This document shows, piece after piece, positions 31,533-39,899 of a stretch of 64,000 nucleotides of DNA; position 1 is the first letter of the stretch, and every line of letters begins with the position of its first letter. The position numbers were made by a program, and so were the translations under genes. A model generated the notes under the pieces. It was not told where the DNA came from, did not search any database, and worked only from the letters and a program-made list of their open reading frames with translations. The stretch comes from Thiothrix sp. (GTDB taxonomy: Bacteria; Pseudomonadota; Gammaproteobacteria; Thiotrichales; Thiotrichaceae), in assembly GCA_008015155.1 (NCBI GenBank), contig SSFA01000017.1, positions 62,001 through 126,000 on the forward strand. Reading direction: 5' to 3'.

Positions 31533-33074
31533 TTATAAATGTTTTAAAACTTCCGTGCTCGCTTGCACTGCACTACGCCGATGGTAAAAATTCAAAGCAC
31601 GTATGCCACCTAATTCTTCACCACCTCCAGCGCGCCCAGGGCCACCATGTATCGATTGGGGCATCACATTGCCATGCCCTGTTTGTGAACTGGCAACATC
31701 AGGGGAAATAATATGTACACGGCCGTGACTATCTGCTAATTCAGCGGCGACTGCTGCTAAGGCTGCAGGATCAGTGCCATACAAGGAAGTGACTAAGGAA
31801 CCTTGCCCACGCCGGACTAATGCTTTGGCATGCTCCAAATCGCGATAAGCTAATAAGCTTGCCACTGGCCCAAAGACTTCAGTGTCATGGATAATCTGCG
31901 CAGTATCGGCATCACGTGCACCTAACAAGGTGGGCGCGATACAGCAAGAATTAGCGTCAGCATCAACTAAGCTTTGTTTAGCACCATCAAACAGTACTTC
32001 GGCTTGGGTTTTGAGTTGCTCTAAGCCCGCTTTGACTGACTGTAATTGCTCTTGACTAACTACCGCACCCATACGCACGATTTCATTACGTGGATTACCG
32101 ACGGTCGTTTTAGCTAAACGTGCACTGATAGCAGCTGCAGCACTGTCATATAAGGCTTCAGGAACAAAGATACGGCGAATTGCGGTGCATTTTTGCCCTG
32201 ATTTAACCGTCATTTCACGGCTAACTTCTTTAGCAAGCAAATCTAAAGCAGTATTATCGCCACTACGATCTGGTAAGAGCAGGGCAGAGTTAATACTATC
32301 CGCCTCGATATTTACCCGCACGGAGTGTTGGGTCACAGCTGGATGGGAACGAATCACTGCGGCCGTCGCTGCGGAACCTGTAAACGACACCACATCAAAA
32401 GACTGCAGTTGATCCATTAGACCTTTGGAGCTACCACAAATGATTGAGAGTGTACCGGCGGGTAAAATGCCAGCATCAATCACATCTTGCACCATGCGCT
32501 GGGTCAACCATGCGGTGGCAGTGGCCGGTTTGACAATGACAGGTACGCCGGATAAGAGAGCAGGCCCCGCTTTCTCCCACAAGCCCCAGCTTGGGAAATT
32601 GAAGGCATTAATAAATAAAGCGACACCACGGGTTGGTACTAACAGATGCTGTGATTGGAAGAGTGGGTCTTTACCCAAACCTGCTAATTCACCATCCAAT
32701 AAATAGCGTCGATCACCCAGAGTTTCGCCCAACTTGGCATAAGTTCCTAAAGTGAAAATCCCACCGTCCACATCCACGGCGGTATCATTCTTTACCGTAC
32801 CACTATTAGCCGTAGAAATTTCATAATAAGCCTCGCGATTGGCTTGCAGTACTTTGACGATGGCGCGGAGCATAGCGCCGCGTTCACGATAAGTCAGTGC
32901 ACGTAAGGCCGCCCCTCCTTGTTCACGCGCAAACTGAAAGCCTTCTGCTAAATCTAAGCCAGTTGAGTCAATCCGGACTAATTCAGTGCCAAGTACGGGA
33001 TCATAAAGGCTAGTGCCTGCCCCAGTGCCAGTTTGCCAACGTCCGGCAAAATAGTTAGCGAGTAATTCAGTCAT
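31533..33074 (-). CDS. boxD: 3,4-dehydroadipyl-CoA semialdehyde dehydrogenase
   Basis: 513 residues of the aldehyde dehydrogenase superfamily, most like the PaaZ N-terminal domain and BoxD. Oxidises the ring-opened semialdehyde made by BoxC to 3,4-dehydroadipyl-CoA, using NADP. FTGS is at 231-234, the general-base Glu at 257 (NIEADS) and the catalytic Cys at 296 (SGQKCTAIRR). It starts 26 bases after the DUF4863 gene and precedes bclA, and its place in the operon matches the box pathway. Confidence 0.93.
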   Translation of the reverse strand: MTELLANYFAGRWQTGTGAGTSLYDPVLGTELVRIDSTGLDLAEGFQFAREQGGAALRALTYRERGAMLRAIVKVLQANREAYYEISTANSGTVKNDTAVDVDGGIFTLGTYAKLGETLGDRRYLLDGELAGLGKDPLFQSQHLLVPTRGVALFINAFNFPSWGLWEKAGPALLSGVPVIVKPATATAWLTQRMVQDVIDAGILPAGTLSIICGSSKGLMDQLQSFDVVSFTGSAATAAVIRSHPAVTQHSVRVNIEADSINSALLLPDRSGDNTALDLLAKEVSREMTVKSGQKCTAIRRIFVPEALYDSAAAAISARLAKTTVGNPRNEIVRMGAVVSQEQLQSVKAGLEQLKTQAEVLFDGAKQSLVDADANSCCIAPTLLGARDADTAQIIHDTEVFGPVASLLAYRDLEHAKALVRRGQGSLVTSLYGTDPAALAAVAAELADSHGRVHIISPDVASSQTGHGNVMPQSIHGGPGRAGGGEELGGIRALNFYHRRSAVQASTEVLKHL

Positions 33075-33100
33075 GTCGATATCCTTCTGGCTTAAGCAGC

Positions 33101-33565
33101 TTAACGAGTGAATTCAATGCTGCCTTGCGGGAGCAGATAAAGCACCAAGGCACGCCCTTGGGTAACGGTCGGATAGTGAGCACTTCCTGCGGGATAAACT
33201 AACCAGCCTGCTGGATGCTCATCAAATAAGGCTTCGCCTTCAAGTGGCATGATCAGATCAATTTCGCCATTTGGGTGGCTATGATGCGGGCCTTTTAAAT
33301 CCTTCATATCGACTACATCGACAGAGAAACCTGCCAAATCATCGGCGGGTTTAAAGATGCGTCCATAACGAATGCCACCACCTTCGCGATTACACAGCCA
33401 ACCTTCAGCCACACCTTGCTGACAACTTTGTTTTAACTGTTGATAGCTTGCACTGTTTACGCCGTGCTCTTGATTCAGCCAAGTCTGTAAGTCAGCGTTT
33501 AACTCGCGACCGGCTAACTGCTGGGTTAGCTCAGCCAGCTGTTGGCGGAATTGGCTACTAGGCAT
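33101..33565 (-). CDS. DUF4863 / 4-hydroxylaminobenzoate lyase-like protein
   Basis: 154 residues. The C-terminal half is a cupin-like metal site: GPHHSHPNGEIDLIMPLEGEALFDEHPAGWLVY, with three His and a Glu available as ligands. The family (DUF4863) includes the PnbB lyase that removes the hydroxylamino group, and members recur in box clusters without an established role. It is the first gene of the operon divergent from boxR. It may remove a side product or deal with a substituted benzoate. Confidence 0.8.
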   Translation of the reverse strand: MPSSQFRQQLAELTQQLAGRELNADLQTWLNQEHGVNSASYQQLKQSCQQGVAEGWLCNREGGGIRYGRIFKPADDLAGFSVDVVDMKDLKGPHHSHPNGEIDLIMPLEGEALFDEHPAGWLVYPAGSAHYPTVTQGRALVLYLLPQGSIEFTR

Positions 33566-33615
33566 CGTCCTCTCTCCTCAATCAAACCGTGTTGAACTTG
33601 CTAATTCACCTAATA

Positions 33616-33678
33616 TGAATTATTGTGCATTTTAGAACAATAAAGGTAGTTTTCTACTGTGTCAAGCATTATATTGCA
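33616..33678. promoter_or_regulatory. Degenerate TGCA-N6-TGCA sites in the boxR divergent promoter
   Basis: Two sites are off by one base: TGAA-N6-TGCA at 33616-33629 and AGCA-N6-TGCA at 33665-33678. They lie between the DUF4863 start at 33565 and the boxR start at 33706, where a regulator could control both directions. Exact versions of the same motif lie at 34637, 34679, 47808 and 53505. Confidence 0.5.
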
Positions 33679-33705
33679 TATTATGATTTCATGAGGAGCG
33701 CCACC

Positions 33706-34629
33706 ATGGCGAAGGCTGAAAAGAAGCACACGCTAAGTCCCACCGAATTAATTGAATCCGAAACTAAGAATCCCTTTTTAGTAGCTTTAGGGGAAAGAGT
33801 GCGGGCTTTACGGGCGCGCCAAGGCACGACACGTAAGGCTTTATCTATTATGACAGGGGTTTCTGAACGGCATTTAGCGAATCTCGAATATGGTGAGGGG
33901 AACGCGTCTATCCTTGTATTACAACAAGTTGCCTCTGCTTTAGAGTGCTCACTCGCTGAATTAATTGGGGATGTGACCACCGCTAGCCCTGAATGGCTGA
34001 TGATTCGCTCCTTATTAGAAAATAAAGATGAAAATACCCTACGCCGTGCTCGCGTCGCGATTGGCGAAGTGCTGGGTATGGTTGCTGTTCCAACAGCAGC
34101 TAGTTCACGGATTGCCTTAATTGGTTTACGGGGTGCAGGTAAGTCGACTTTAGGGCAAATGCTTGCAGATGATTTAGATTTCCAATTCGTTGAATTAAGT
34201 CGGGAAATTGAGAAATTTGCAGGCTGTAGTATCTCTGAAATCCAAGCCCTTTATGGGGTAAATGCTTATCGCCGCTATGAACGCCGTGCTTTAGAAGAGG
34301 CCATTCAGATTTATCCAGAAGCAGTCATATGTACACCTGGAGGCTTAGTTTCAGATACCTCGACCTTTAATTTGCTGCTCTCACATTGCACTACGATTTG
34401 GCTACAAGCTGACCCCGAAGATCATATGCAGCGGGTCACCAAACAAGGCGATTTGCGCCCCATGGCAGCGAGCAAGGAGGCGATGGAGGATTTAAAACAT
34501 ATCTTAGCAGCGCGTGCTGCTTTCTATTCTAAAGCTCAATATAAGCTTGACACGAGTGCCCAATCCTTAGAAGAAACTTTTTTGTTACTACGTGAGTTAG
34601 TCCGCAATTCATTGCAACTGCCCCTATAG
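33706..34629 (+). CDS. boxR: BoxR, benzoyl-CoA-responsive regulator
   Basis: 307 residues from the ATG at 33706, which has GAGGAG seven bases upstream; longer forms from 33625 add residues with no family match. Two domains: an XRE-type helix-turn-helix (about 30-80, RQGTTRKALSIMTGVSERHL) and a shikimate-kinase-like domain with P-loop GLRGAGKST (140-148). This fusion is the hallmark of BoxR/BzdR, which sense benzoyl-CoA and repress box genes until it accumulates. TGCA repeats are their known targets and lie at the promoters here. Confidence 0.93.
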   Translation: MAKAEKKHTLSPTELIESETKNPFLVALGERVRALRARQGTTRKALSIMTGVSERHLANLEYGEGNASILVLQQVASALECSLAELIGDVTTASPEWLMIRSLLENKDENTLRRARVAIGEVLGMVAVPTAASSRIALIGLRGAGKSTLGQMLADDLDFQFVELSREIEKFAGCSISEIQALYGVNAYRRYERRALEEAIQIYPEAVICTPGGLVSDTSTFNLLLSHCTTIWLQADPEDHMQRVTKQGDLRPMAASKEAMEDLKHILAARAAFYSKAQYKLDTSAQSLEETFLLLRELVRNSLQLPL

Positions 34630-34636
34630 AGTTATT

Positions 34637-34650
34637 TGCAATTTAGTGCA
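34637..34650 (+). promoter_or_regulatory. TGCA-N6-TGCA operator, upstream boxC site
   Basis: TGCA (34637-34640), ATTTAG, TGCA (34647-34650). It lies just upstream of the -35 box of the boxC promoter. Confidence 0.7.
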
Positions 34651-34659
34651 TATTTATTC

Positions 34660-34692
34660 TTGACAAGGTTTGGTTTAATGCAATATTATGCA
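34660..34692 (+). promoter_or_regulatory. boxC promoter with overlapping TGCA-N6-TGCA operator
   Basis: -35 TTGACA (34660-34665), 18-base spacer, -10 TATTAT (34684-34689). The second TGCA-N6-TGCA site (34679-34692) covers the -10 box entirely, so a bound regulator would block RNA polymerase. Confidence 0.75.
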
Positions 34693-34744
34693 TGAAACGG
34701 TACAGCGCAAGCTGTAATAAATGCACCAAGTGAGGAGAACTCTT

Positions 34745-36409
34745 GTGAACGCAGCCACTACACCTGAGCGTGTTGATTACCAAACTAATCCCTCTCAATA
34801 CAAACATTGGAAGCTCAGTTTCGATGGCCCCGTCGCCACCCTAAGCGCTGACTTTGATGAAAATGCCGGTTTACGTCCGGGCTATAAACTCAAGCTCAAT
34901 AGTTATGACCTCGGTGTCGATATTGAATTAAACGATGCGATTAACCGCATTCGTTTTGAGCATCCCGAAGTGCGCACGGTGGTCGTGACTAGCCTCAAAG
35001 ATAAAGTGTTTTGCTCGGGTGCGAATATCTTCATGTTGGGTGTGAGTAGCCATGCATGGAAAGTGAATTTCTGTAAATTCACCAATGAAACCCGTAATGG
35101 TTTGGAAGATTCTTCTCAATACAGTGGCTTGAAATTCCTCGCAGCAGTGAATGGGGCTTGTGCAGGTGGTGGCTATGAACTAGCACTGGCTTGCGATGAG
35201 ATTTTGTTAGTGGATGACCGTTCTAGTGCCGTGAGTTTGCCAGAAGTACCTTTACTCGGTGTATTGCCAGGCACTGGTGGTTTGACTCGTGTCACGGATA
35301 AGCGTCATGTACGTCATGACTTAGCGGATATTTTCTGTACTACCACTGAAGGGGTGCGTGGGCAGAAAGCTAAAGATTGGCGCTTGGTGGATGATATTGC
35401 TAAGCCTGCGGTGTTCGCGCAAAAAGTCAAAGAGCGCGCCCTGCAATTAGCCGAGCAAAGTGACCGTCCTGCGGATGCGAAAGGTGTGAGCTTAATCCCT
35501 ATCAGCCGTAGCATCGAAGCCGATGCATTGCACTATAAGCAGGTGAGCGTGGAGATTAATCGTGCTGCGCGTACAGCGACCTTCACGGTGAAAGCACCGC
35601 AAGGTGTCCAGCCTGCTAGCATTGCTGAAATCGAAGAAGCTGGTGCAAACTGGTATCCACTCGAATTAGCGCGTGAATTAGAAGATGCGATTTTATCGAT
35701 GCGCACCAACGAGTTAGATATTGGTATCTGGTTGCTGAAAACTTCTGGCGATTCTGCTGCCGTGTTAACGATGGATCAAGTGTTGCTCGCGAATAAAGAG
35801 CATTGGTTAGTGCGTGAAACGATTGGTTTATTACGTCGCACCTTTAGCCGCTTAGATGTGTCTTCTCGTAGCTTGTTTGCGCTCATTGAAAAGGGTTCAT
35901 GCTTCTCCGGTTCCTTCTTGGAATTTGCTTTAGCTTGTGATCGTACCTATCACTTAATGCTACCCGATGATGTGGATACCCCCACTATTACCGTCGCGGA
36001 TGTAAATTTTGGTTTGTATCCAATGGCAACCGGCGAAAGTCGTTTAGGGCGGCGTTTCTATAATGAGCAACCAGCCCTCGATGCGGTGCGCGCTAAAGCC
36101 GGTCAAGCCTTGGATGCGGATGCAGCGATAGCGGTCGGTTTAGTCACCAGTAATCCAGACGATATTGATTGGGATGATGAAGTACGTATTGCGATTGAAG
36201 AGCGTGTGGCCATGTCACCCGATGCTTTGACAGGGATGGAAGCGAACTTACGCTTTAATGGGCAAGAAAATATGTTCACGCGCATTTTCGGGCGCTTAAC
36301 CGCTTGGCAAAACTGGATTTTCCAACGTCCGAATGCGGTCGGCGAGAAGGGTGCACTGAAAGTTTATGGTAAAGGCGATAAAGCTCAGTTTGACTGGAAT
36401 CGCGTTTAA
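34745..36409 (+). CDS. boxC: Benzoyl-CoA-dihydrodiol lyase
   Basis: 554 residues from the GTG at 34745, with GAGGAG seven bases upstream; the ATG at 34721 lacks a ribosome site and adds eight residues. Opens the ring of 2,3-epoxybenzoyl-CoA to the C6 semialdehyde plus formate. Two crotonase domains: the first has VFCSGANIFMLG and NGACAGGGYELALACDE; the second carries the segment KGSCFSGSFLEFALACDRTY. Length fits BoxC. boxB follows 66 bases later, across a nine-base hairpin. Confidence 0.95.
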   Translation: MNAATTPERVDYQTNPSQYKHWKLSFDGPVATLSADFDENAGLRPGYKLKLNSYDLGVDIELNDAINRIRFEHPEVRTVVVTSLKDKVFCSGANIFMLGVSSHAWKVNFCKFTNETRNGLEDSSQYSGLKFLAAVNGACAGGGYELALACDEILLVDDRSSAVSLPEVPLLGVLPGTGGLTRVTDKRHVRHDLADIFCTTTEGVRGQKAKDWRLVDDIAKPAVFAQKVKERALQLAEQSDRPADAKGVSLIPISRSIEADALHYKQVSVEINRAARTATFTVKAPQGVQPASIAEIEEAGANWYPLELARELEDAILSMRTNELDIGIWLLKTSGDSAAVLTMDQVLLANKEHWLVRETIGLLRRTFSRLDVSSRSLFALIEKGSCFSGSFLEFALACDRTYHLMLPDDVDTPTITVADVNFGLYPMATGESRLGRRFYNEQPALDAVRAKAGQALDADAAIAVGLVTSNPDDIDWDDEVRIAIEERVAMSPDALTGMEANLRFNGQENMFTRIFGRLTAWQNWIFQRPNAVGEKGALKVYGKGDKAQFDWNRV

Positions 36410-36422
36410 ATTTGGAAACATC

Positions 36423-36448
36423 AAAGGGTGCTCCAGAGCGCACCCTTT
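36423..36448 (+). terminator. Hairpin between boxC and boxB
   Basis: AAAGGGTGC (36423-36431) and GCACCCTTT (36440-36448) pair perfectly over nine bases around an eight-base loop, with no T-run. It may stabilise mRNA ends or attenuate boxB rather than terminate. Confidence 0.55.
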
Positions 36449-36475
36449 AGCTCGAAACTGAGGAGAATAGTTGCA

Positions 36476-37903
36476 ATGTCTACAATCGACTACCAAGAAA
36501 AGATTCCTAATAATGTCAATTTGAGCGAAGACCGTACTTTAAAACGCGCGCTCGAACATTGGCAGCCTAATTACCTGAACTGGTGGCAAGACATGGGGCC
36601 GGATGGCTCACATGGTTTTGATGTATATCTGCGCACCGCAGTCAGCGTTGACCCGCAAGGTTGGGCGCAATTTGGGCACGTTAAAATGCCGGATTACCGC
36701 TGGGGCATTTTCTTAAATCCGGGCGAGCAAGATCGTAAAATCCACTTCGGCGATCATAAAGGTGAAGCTGCATGGCAAGAAGTGCCGGGCGAATATCGCG
36801 CGAATCTACGCCGCATTATTGTCACGCAAGGTGATACTGAACCCGCCTCGGTTGAGCAACAACGCCATTTAGGTTTAACTGCGCCGAGCCAATACGACCT
36901 ACGTAACTTGTTCCAAGTGAATGTGGAAGAAGGTCGACATTTGTGGGCGATGGTCTACTTACTGCACAAATACTTCGGGCGTGATGGACGTGAAGAAGGC
37001 GAGGCTTTATTAGAGCGTCGTAGCGGTCAAGAAGATAACCCGCGCATTCTGCAAGCCTTCAATGAGCCAACACCGGATTGGTTATCTTTCTATATGTTCA
37101 CCTACTTCACTGATCGTGATGGTAAGTTCCAATTGTGTGCCTTGGCTGAATCGAGCTTTGATCCGTTAGCGCGCACCACTAAATTCATGCTCACCGAAGA
37201 AGCGCATCACATGTTCGTGGGCGAGTCGGGTGTATCGCGCGTGATTCAGCGTACTTGCCAAGTGATGAATGACCTGAAGACTGATGACCCTGCCAAGATT
37301 CGTGCGGCGGGTGTGATTGATCTGCAAACGATTCAACGCTATATCAACTTCCATTTCAGCGTCACGATTGACTTATTCGGCGCGGATGAATCCTCCAATG
37401 CAGCCACCTTCTACACTACCGGCTTAAAAGGTCGTTATGAAGAAGGCAAACGCAGCGACGATCACGTCCTGAAAAATGACAGCTACAAAGTTTTGGAAGT
37501 GCGCAATGGTCAGTTGGTCGAGAAAGAAGTACCGATGCTGAATGCACTGAATGAAGTGTTACGCGACGACTACATTAAAGACAGCGTGGCGGGCGTGGAG
37601 CGTTGGAATAAAGTGATTGAAAAAGCAGGCATTCCGTTCCGTTTAAGCGTGCCGCATAAAGCTTTCCATCGAAATATTGGTTCCTTATCCGGTGCAAAAG
37701 TATCGCCACAAGGCCAAGTGATCACTCAAGCCGAGTGGGATGCGAATGTGGATAAATGGTTGCCATCGGTCGGTGATCGCCAATTTGTCGCAAGCCTTAT
37801 GGGACGTGTAGTGGAACCGGGCAAATTTGCTAATTGGATCGCTGCTCCAGTCATGGGCATTAACCGCCAGCCTGTGGATTTTGAATATGTGCGGTTTAAT
37901 TAA
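36476..37903 (+). CDS. boxB: Benzoyl-CoA 2,3-epoxidase, oxygenase subunit
   Basis: 475 residues from the ATG at 36476 (GAGGAG upstream); the frame from 36428 adds residues that overlap the hairpin. Diiron enzyme that epoxidises benzoyl-CoA with electrons from BoxA. Iron-ligand-type motifs EEGRHLW and EEAHHMF are visible. The C-terminus GKFANWIAAPVMGINRQPVD is duplicated in a remnant at 38588-38838. Normally boxA is adjacent; here 10 kb of other DNA separates them. Confidence 0.96.
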   Translation: MSTIDYQEKIPNNVNLSEDRTLKRALEHWQPNYLNWWQDMGPDGSHGFDVYLRTAVSVDPQGWAQFGHVKMPDYRWGIFLNPGEQDRKIHFGDHKGEAAWQEVPGEYRANLRRIIVTQGDTEPASVEQQRHLGLTAPSQYDLRNLFQVNVEEGRHLWAMVYLLHKYFGRDGREEGEALLERRSGQEDNPRILQAFNEPTPDWLSFYMFTYFTDRDGKFQLCALAESSFDPLARTTKFMLTEEAHHMFVGESGVSRVIQRTCQVMNDLKTDDPAKIRAAGVIDLQTIQRYINFHFSVTIDLFGADESSNAATFYTTGLKGRYEEGKRSDDHVLKNDSYKVLEVRNGQLVEKEVPMLNALNEVLRDDYIKDSVAGVERWNKVIEKAGIPFRLSVPHKAFHRNIGSLSGAKVSPQGQVITQAEWDANVDKWLPSVGDRQFVASLMGRVVEPGKFANWIAAPVMGINRQPVDFEYVRFN

Positions 37904-37926
37904 CTAGCGATTTCTCCTTGTTTTGG

Positions 37927-37955
37927 AAAGCCACTTGCGATTGCGGGTGGCTTTT
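37927..37955 (+). terminator. Terminator of boxCB
   Basis: AAAGCCAC (37927-37934) pairs with GTGGCTTT (37947-37954), followed by a T-run. A nearly identical copy lies at 38862-38890 after the boxB remnant. Confidence 0.8.
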
Positions 37956-37970
37956 TGTTTGGTGGGCAAG

Positions 37971-38037
37971 TCGTCAGGATGTAAGTTGTTAAAACGTGCG
38001 AGCTGTCACCCAGTCTGTTGTCGAATCACTCGTTGGA
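37971..38037 (-). repeat. Dispersed attC-like half-site repeat, copy B
   Basis: Read on the minus strand it begins CCAACGAGTGATTCGACAAC and contains GGGTGACAGCTCGCA, then TTTTAACAACTTAC. It aligns along most of its length with copies at 38991-39053 and 39900-39963 and with part of the one at 10603. It lies just after the boxB terminator. Confidence 0.45.
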
Positions 38038-38067
38038 ACTTATTAACTTGAGTGTCTAATTGAACGC

Positions 38068-38406
38068 TTAAGGCTGCTTGCATCTCCACCATTTCGGTAG
38101 CAGGTTCGTTCGCAGATGCCATCCTAGGATAGCTGGCAATAAAAGCAGCATGAACACCCAGCCATATTGGATTCCGTAGCTTATAAATGTCTCCATTTTT
38201 GGTGGAAATAGGGAGGTAACCACCCAGCCAAGAGTAAATAGCGCTAAAGGTAAAATAAGTACCAATGTGACTAGCATTACAAGAAGGCGATAAGCAATGC
38301 TTGCGGATCTTTCAAAAGCACTCCAAAAGCCCATAGTTGGCCAAATAGCCATGCAAATAGGGGTAAGTAAAAACAATAATAAATATATAAACCAGGTAGT
38401 TATCAT
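38068..38406 (-). CDS. Small hypothetical membrane protein
   Basis: 112 residues with three likely membrane segments (TWFIYLLLFLLTPICMAIWP; RLLVMLVTLVLILPLALF; YGWVFMLLLLPAILGW) and a basic C-terminus. I do not recognise the family. It lies inside the 10 kb insert between boxB and boxA, opposite in strand to boxB. It could be real or a decayed gene; no strong ribosome site was identified. Confidence 0.45.
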   Translation of the reverse strand: MITTWFIYLLLFLLTPICMAIWPTMGFWSAFERSASIAYRLLVMLVTLVLILPLALFTLGWVVTSLFPPKMETFISYGIQYGWVFMLLLLPAILGWHLRTNLLPKWWRCKQP

Positions 38407-38587
38407 TTATTTTCTCTTATTAAAAACTAAGCTGATTGGCACACCCTTACACAAATCAGCGTACTGTGAACCTCGGGCAAGCACCAATTTGAGTAGATGA
38501 ACGTAAGCGCCGTATTTTGTCGGTAAGGGATAAGCTCTCTATTTTCAGTAATTCAGTTGGGTGTTGCCTGTCACGCATCAGTGTACC
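38407..38587. other. Stretch before the boxB remnant
   Basis: Nothing recognisable on either strand. The boxB-like sequence begins abruptly near 38588. Confidence 0.4.
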
Positions 38588-38838
38588 GATGGCCACACGT
38601 TGAAAAATGACAGCTCTTGAATACACTGAATGAAGTGTTACGCGACGATTACAAAATCTAGGTTCGCTATTGGAATGCTAATGTGGATAAATGGCTGCTA
38701 TCGGTCGGGGATCGCCAGTTCTTAGCAAGTCTCATGCGACGTGTAGTGGAACCGGGTAAATTTGCGAATTGGATTGCTGCTCCAGTCATGGGCATTAATC
38801 GCCAGCCTGTGGATTTTGAATATGTGCGGTTTAATTAA
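38588..38838 (+). pseudogene. boxB 3'-end remnant with internal deletions
   Basis: Pieces of boxB follow in order with gaps: AAAATGACAGC (compare boxB near 37480), then CTGAATGAAGTGTTACGCGA (compare near 37548), then a continuous stretch from codons WNANVDKW to the stop, reading FANWIAAPVMGINRQPVD. In-frame TAG lies before the last block, and no start codon or ribosome site is present. The last 55 codons differ from boxB at only a few positions. It is followed by a copy of the boxB terminator, so a segment spanning the gene end was duplicated and then decayed. Confidence 0.9.
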
Positions 38839-38861
38839 CTAACGTTTTCTTCAAGTTCTGG

Positions 38862-38890
38862 AAAGCCACTTGCGGTTGCGGGTGGCTTTT
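38862..38890 (+). terminator. Duplicated copy of the boxB terminator
   Basis: AAAGCCAC (38862-38869) pairs with GTGGCTTT (38882-38889); the loop differs from the original at 37927-37955 by one base, and a T-run follows. Confidence 0.8.
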
Positions 38891-38990
38891 TATTTGTTGA
38901 GTGCATTAGTTTGTAATATAGTAGGGTAATTATTGAGTGCGATTTGGTTTTTTATGGTTTTGATCATCTAGCGTCTAATCTGTCGGATAC

Positions 38991-39053
38991 GGCAGAGAGT
39001 AAGTCGTTAAAAAGCGTGGGCTTTTACAGCGCCCGTCCTCGGCACACTTGCTG
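38991..39053 (-). repeat. Dispersed attC-like half-site repeat, copy C
   Basis: On the minus strand: CCAGCAAGTGTGCCGAGGAC, then GGGCGCTGTAAAAGCCC (a small perfect hairpin), then TTTTTAACGACTTACTC. It aligns with copies B and D and with the first half of copy A. Confidence 0.45.
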
Positions 39054-39063
39054 GTCTTTGAAT

Positions 39064-39483
39064 TTAGTGGTCTTCACTTTTTGGATCAATAAGCTTGAGC
39101 TGTGGATAGTAGGTATTATATTTAGCAGAATCTCTGGTTATCAGATTAAATTGAGAAACAGTGGCATGTGCACCTATAAAGAAATCAGGTAATGGAGATT
39201 GCTTTACTCCTTTATTTCTTCTGTATTTCAGAAACACTTTTCCAGTCAAAAACAATGCCTCTCTAGGAATCTCTAATACTTTAATTCCAAGCTCGGATAT
39301 AGCCTCTTCTACTTCTTCGATTTTATCGAAGCCGATGGAAATCTCTGTGTAAACAATGGAGTTAATGTATAAGGTATTTGTCTTGCTATATTTTTCAAGG
39401 GTATTCTCTGACCAATCAGCCCAATTAGGATCGTCTGTAAATAAATCAAGCAAGACACATGAGTCTACAAAAACACCATTCAT
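39064..39483 (-). CDS. vapC: VapC PIN-domain ribonuclease toxin, copy 2
   Basis: 139 residues. Same length as copy 1 at 11159-11578, with about fourteen scattered, mostly conservative substitutions by eye. FVDSCVLLDLF, VYTEISIGF and LPDFFIGAHA, carrying the PIN acidic residues, are kept, so both toxins look functional. It overlaps the antitoxin by one base. It sits in the insert between boxB and boxA. Confidence 0.92.
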   Translation of the reverse strand: MNGVFVDSCVLLDLFTDDPNWADWSENTLEKYSKTNTLYINSIVYTEISIGFDKIEEVEEAISELGIKVLEIPREALFLTGKVFLKYRRNKGVKQSPLPDFFIGAHATVSQFNLITRDSAKYNTYYPQLKLIDPKSEDH

Positions 39484-39704
39484 TATGATTCTCTGGTAAG
39501 GCTCATGATCTGATCGGTTGACATGTTAGCCGTTGCTATACCTCTAAATCGGTGGAATTTTTTTGTGGCAACAGGCTCATCAACTTTGACTAGATAGAAT
39601 CTCCCATTTTCTTCTCTAAACATGATTTCAGTCTCAGGTGTTATTCCTAGTATCTCCCTGATATTTCTAGGAATGGTAACTTGTCCTTTACTTGTTACTC
39701 GCAT
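39483..39704 (-). CDS. vapB: VapB-type antitoxin (AbrB/SpoVT fold), copy 2
   Basis: 73 residues. The start MRVTSKGQVTIPRNIREILG differs from copy 1 at one position in the first twenty, and the linker is one residue shorter (KVDEPVATKKFHRFRG). The C-terminal toxin-binding tail is nearly unchanged. GGAGAG precedes the ATG. The two linkers and tails must decide whether each antitoxin also neutralises the other toxin. Confidence 0.92.
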   Translation of the reverse strand: MRVTSKGQVTIPRNIREILGITPETEIMFREENGRFYLVKVDEPVATKKFHRFRGIATANMSTDQIMSLTRES

Positions 39705-39726
39705 GGTTTGTACTCTCCAAATATAA

Positions 39727-39747
39727 GTAATACCTGTATGGTATTAC
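39727..39747. promoter_or_regulatory. Palindromic operator of vapBC copy 2
   Basis: GTAATACC (39727-39734), TGTAT, GGTATTAC (39740-39747): perfect eight-base arms around a five-base centre, 23 bases ahead of the vapB start. It matches the palindrome ahead of copy 1 except for changes in and near the centre. Confidence 0.7.
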
Positions 39748-39899
39748 TAGCAGGAGCAATAATCAACTATGCTTTTTGTGTTGTTGGATGATTTACCTTA
39801 CACATGGGTAAGGCTCATGAACTCTTTATCTTTTTATTCTTCAAATTTGGTGAAATTTAGTTGTCATGTGAAAAACCAATGTCTGAATTGATGGGCGCG

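Noticed and set aside
38068..38406. The small membrane protein as a holin or toxin partner
   Set aside because: It has no cognate antitoxin, lysis neighbours or family motif, so only a hypothetical call is supported.
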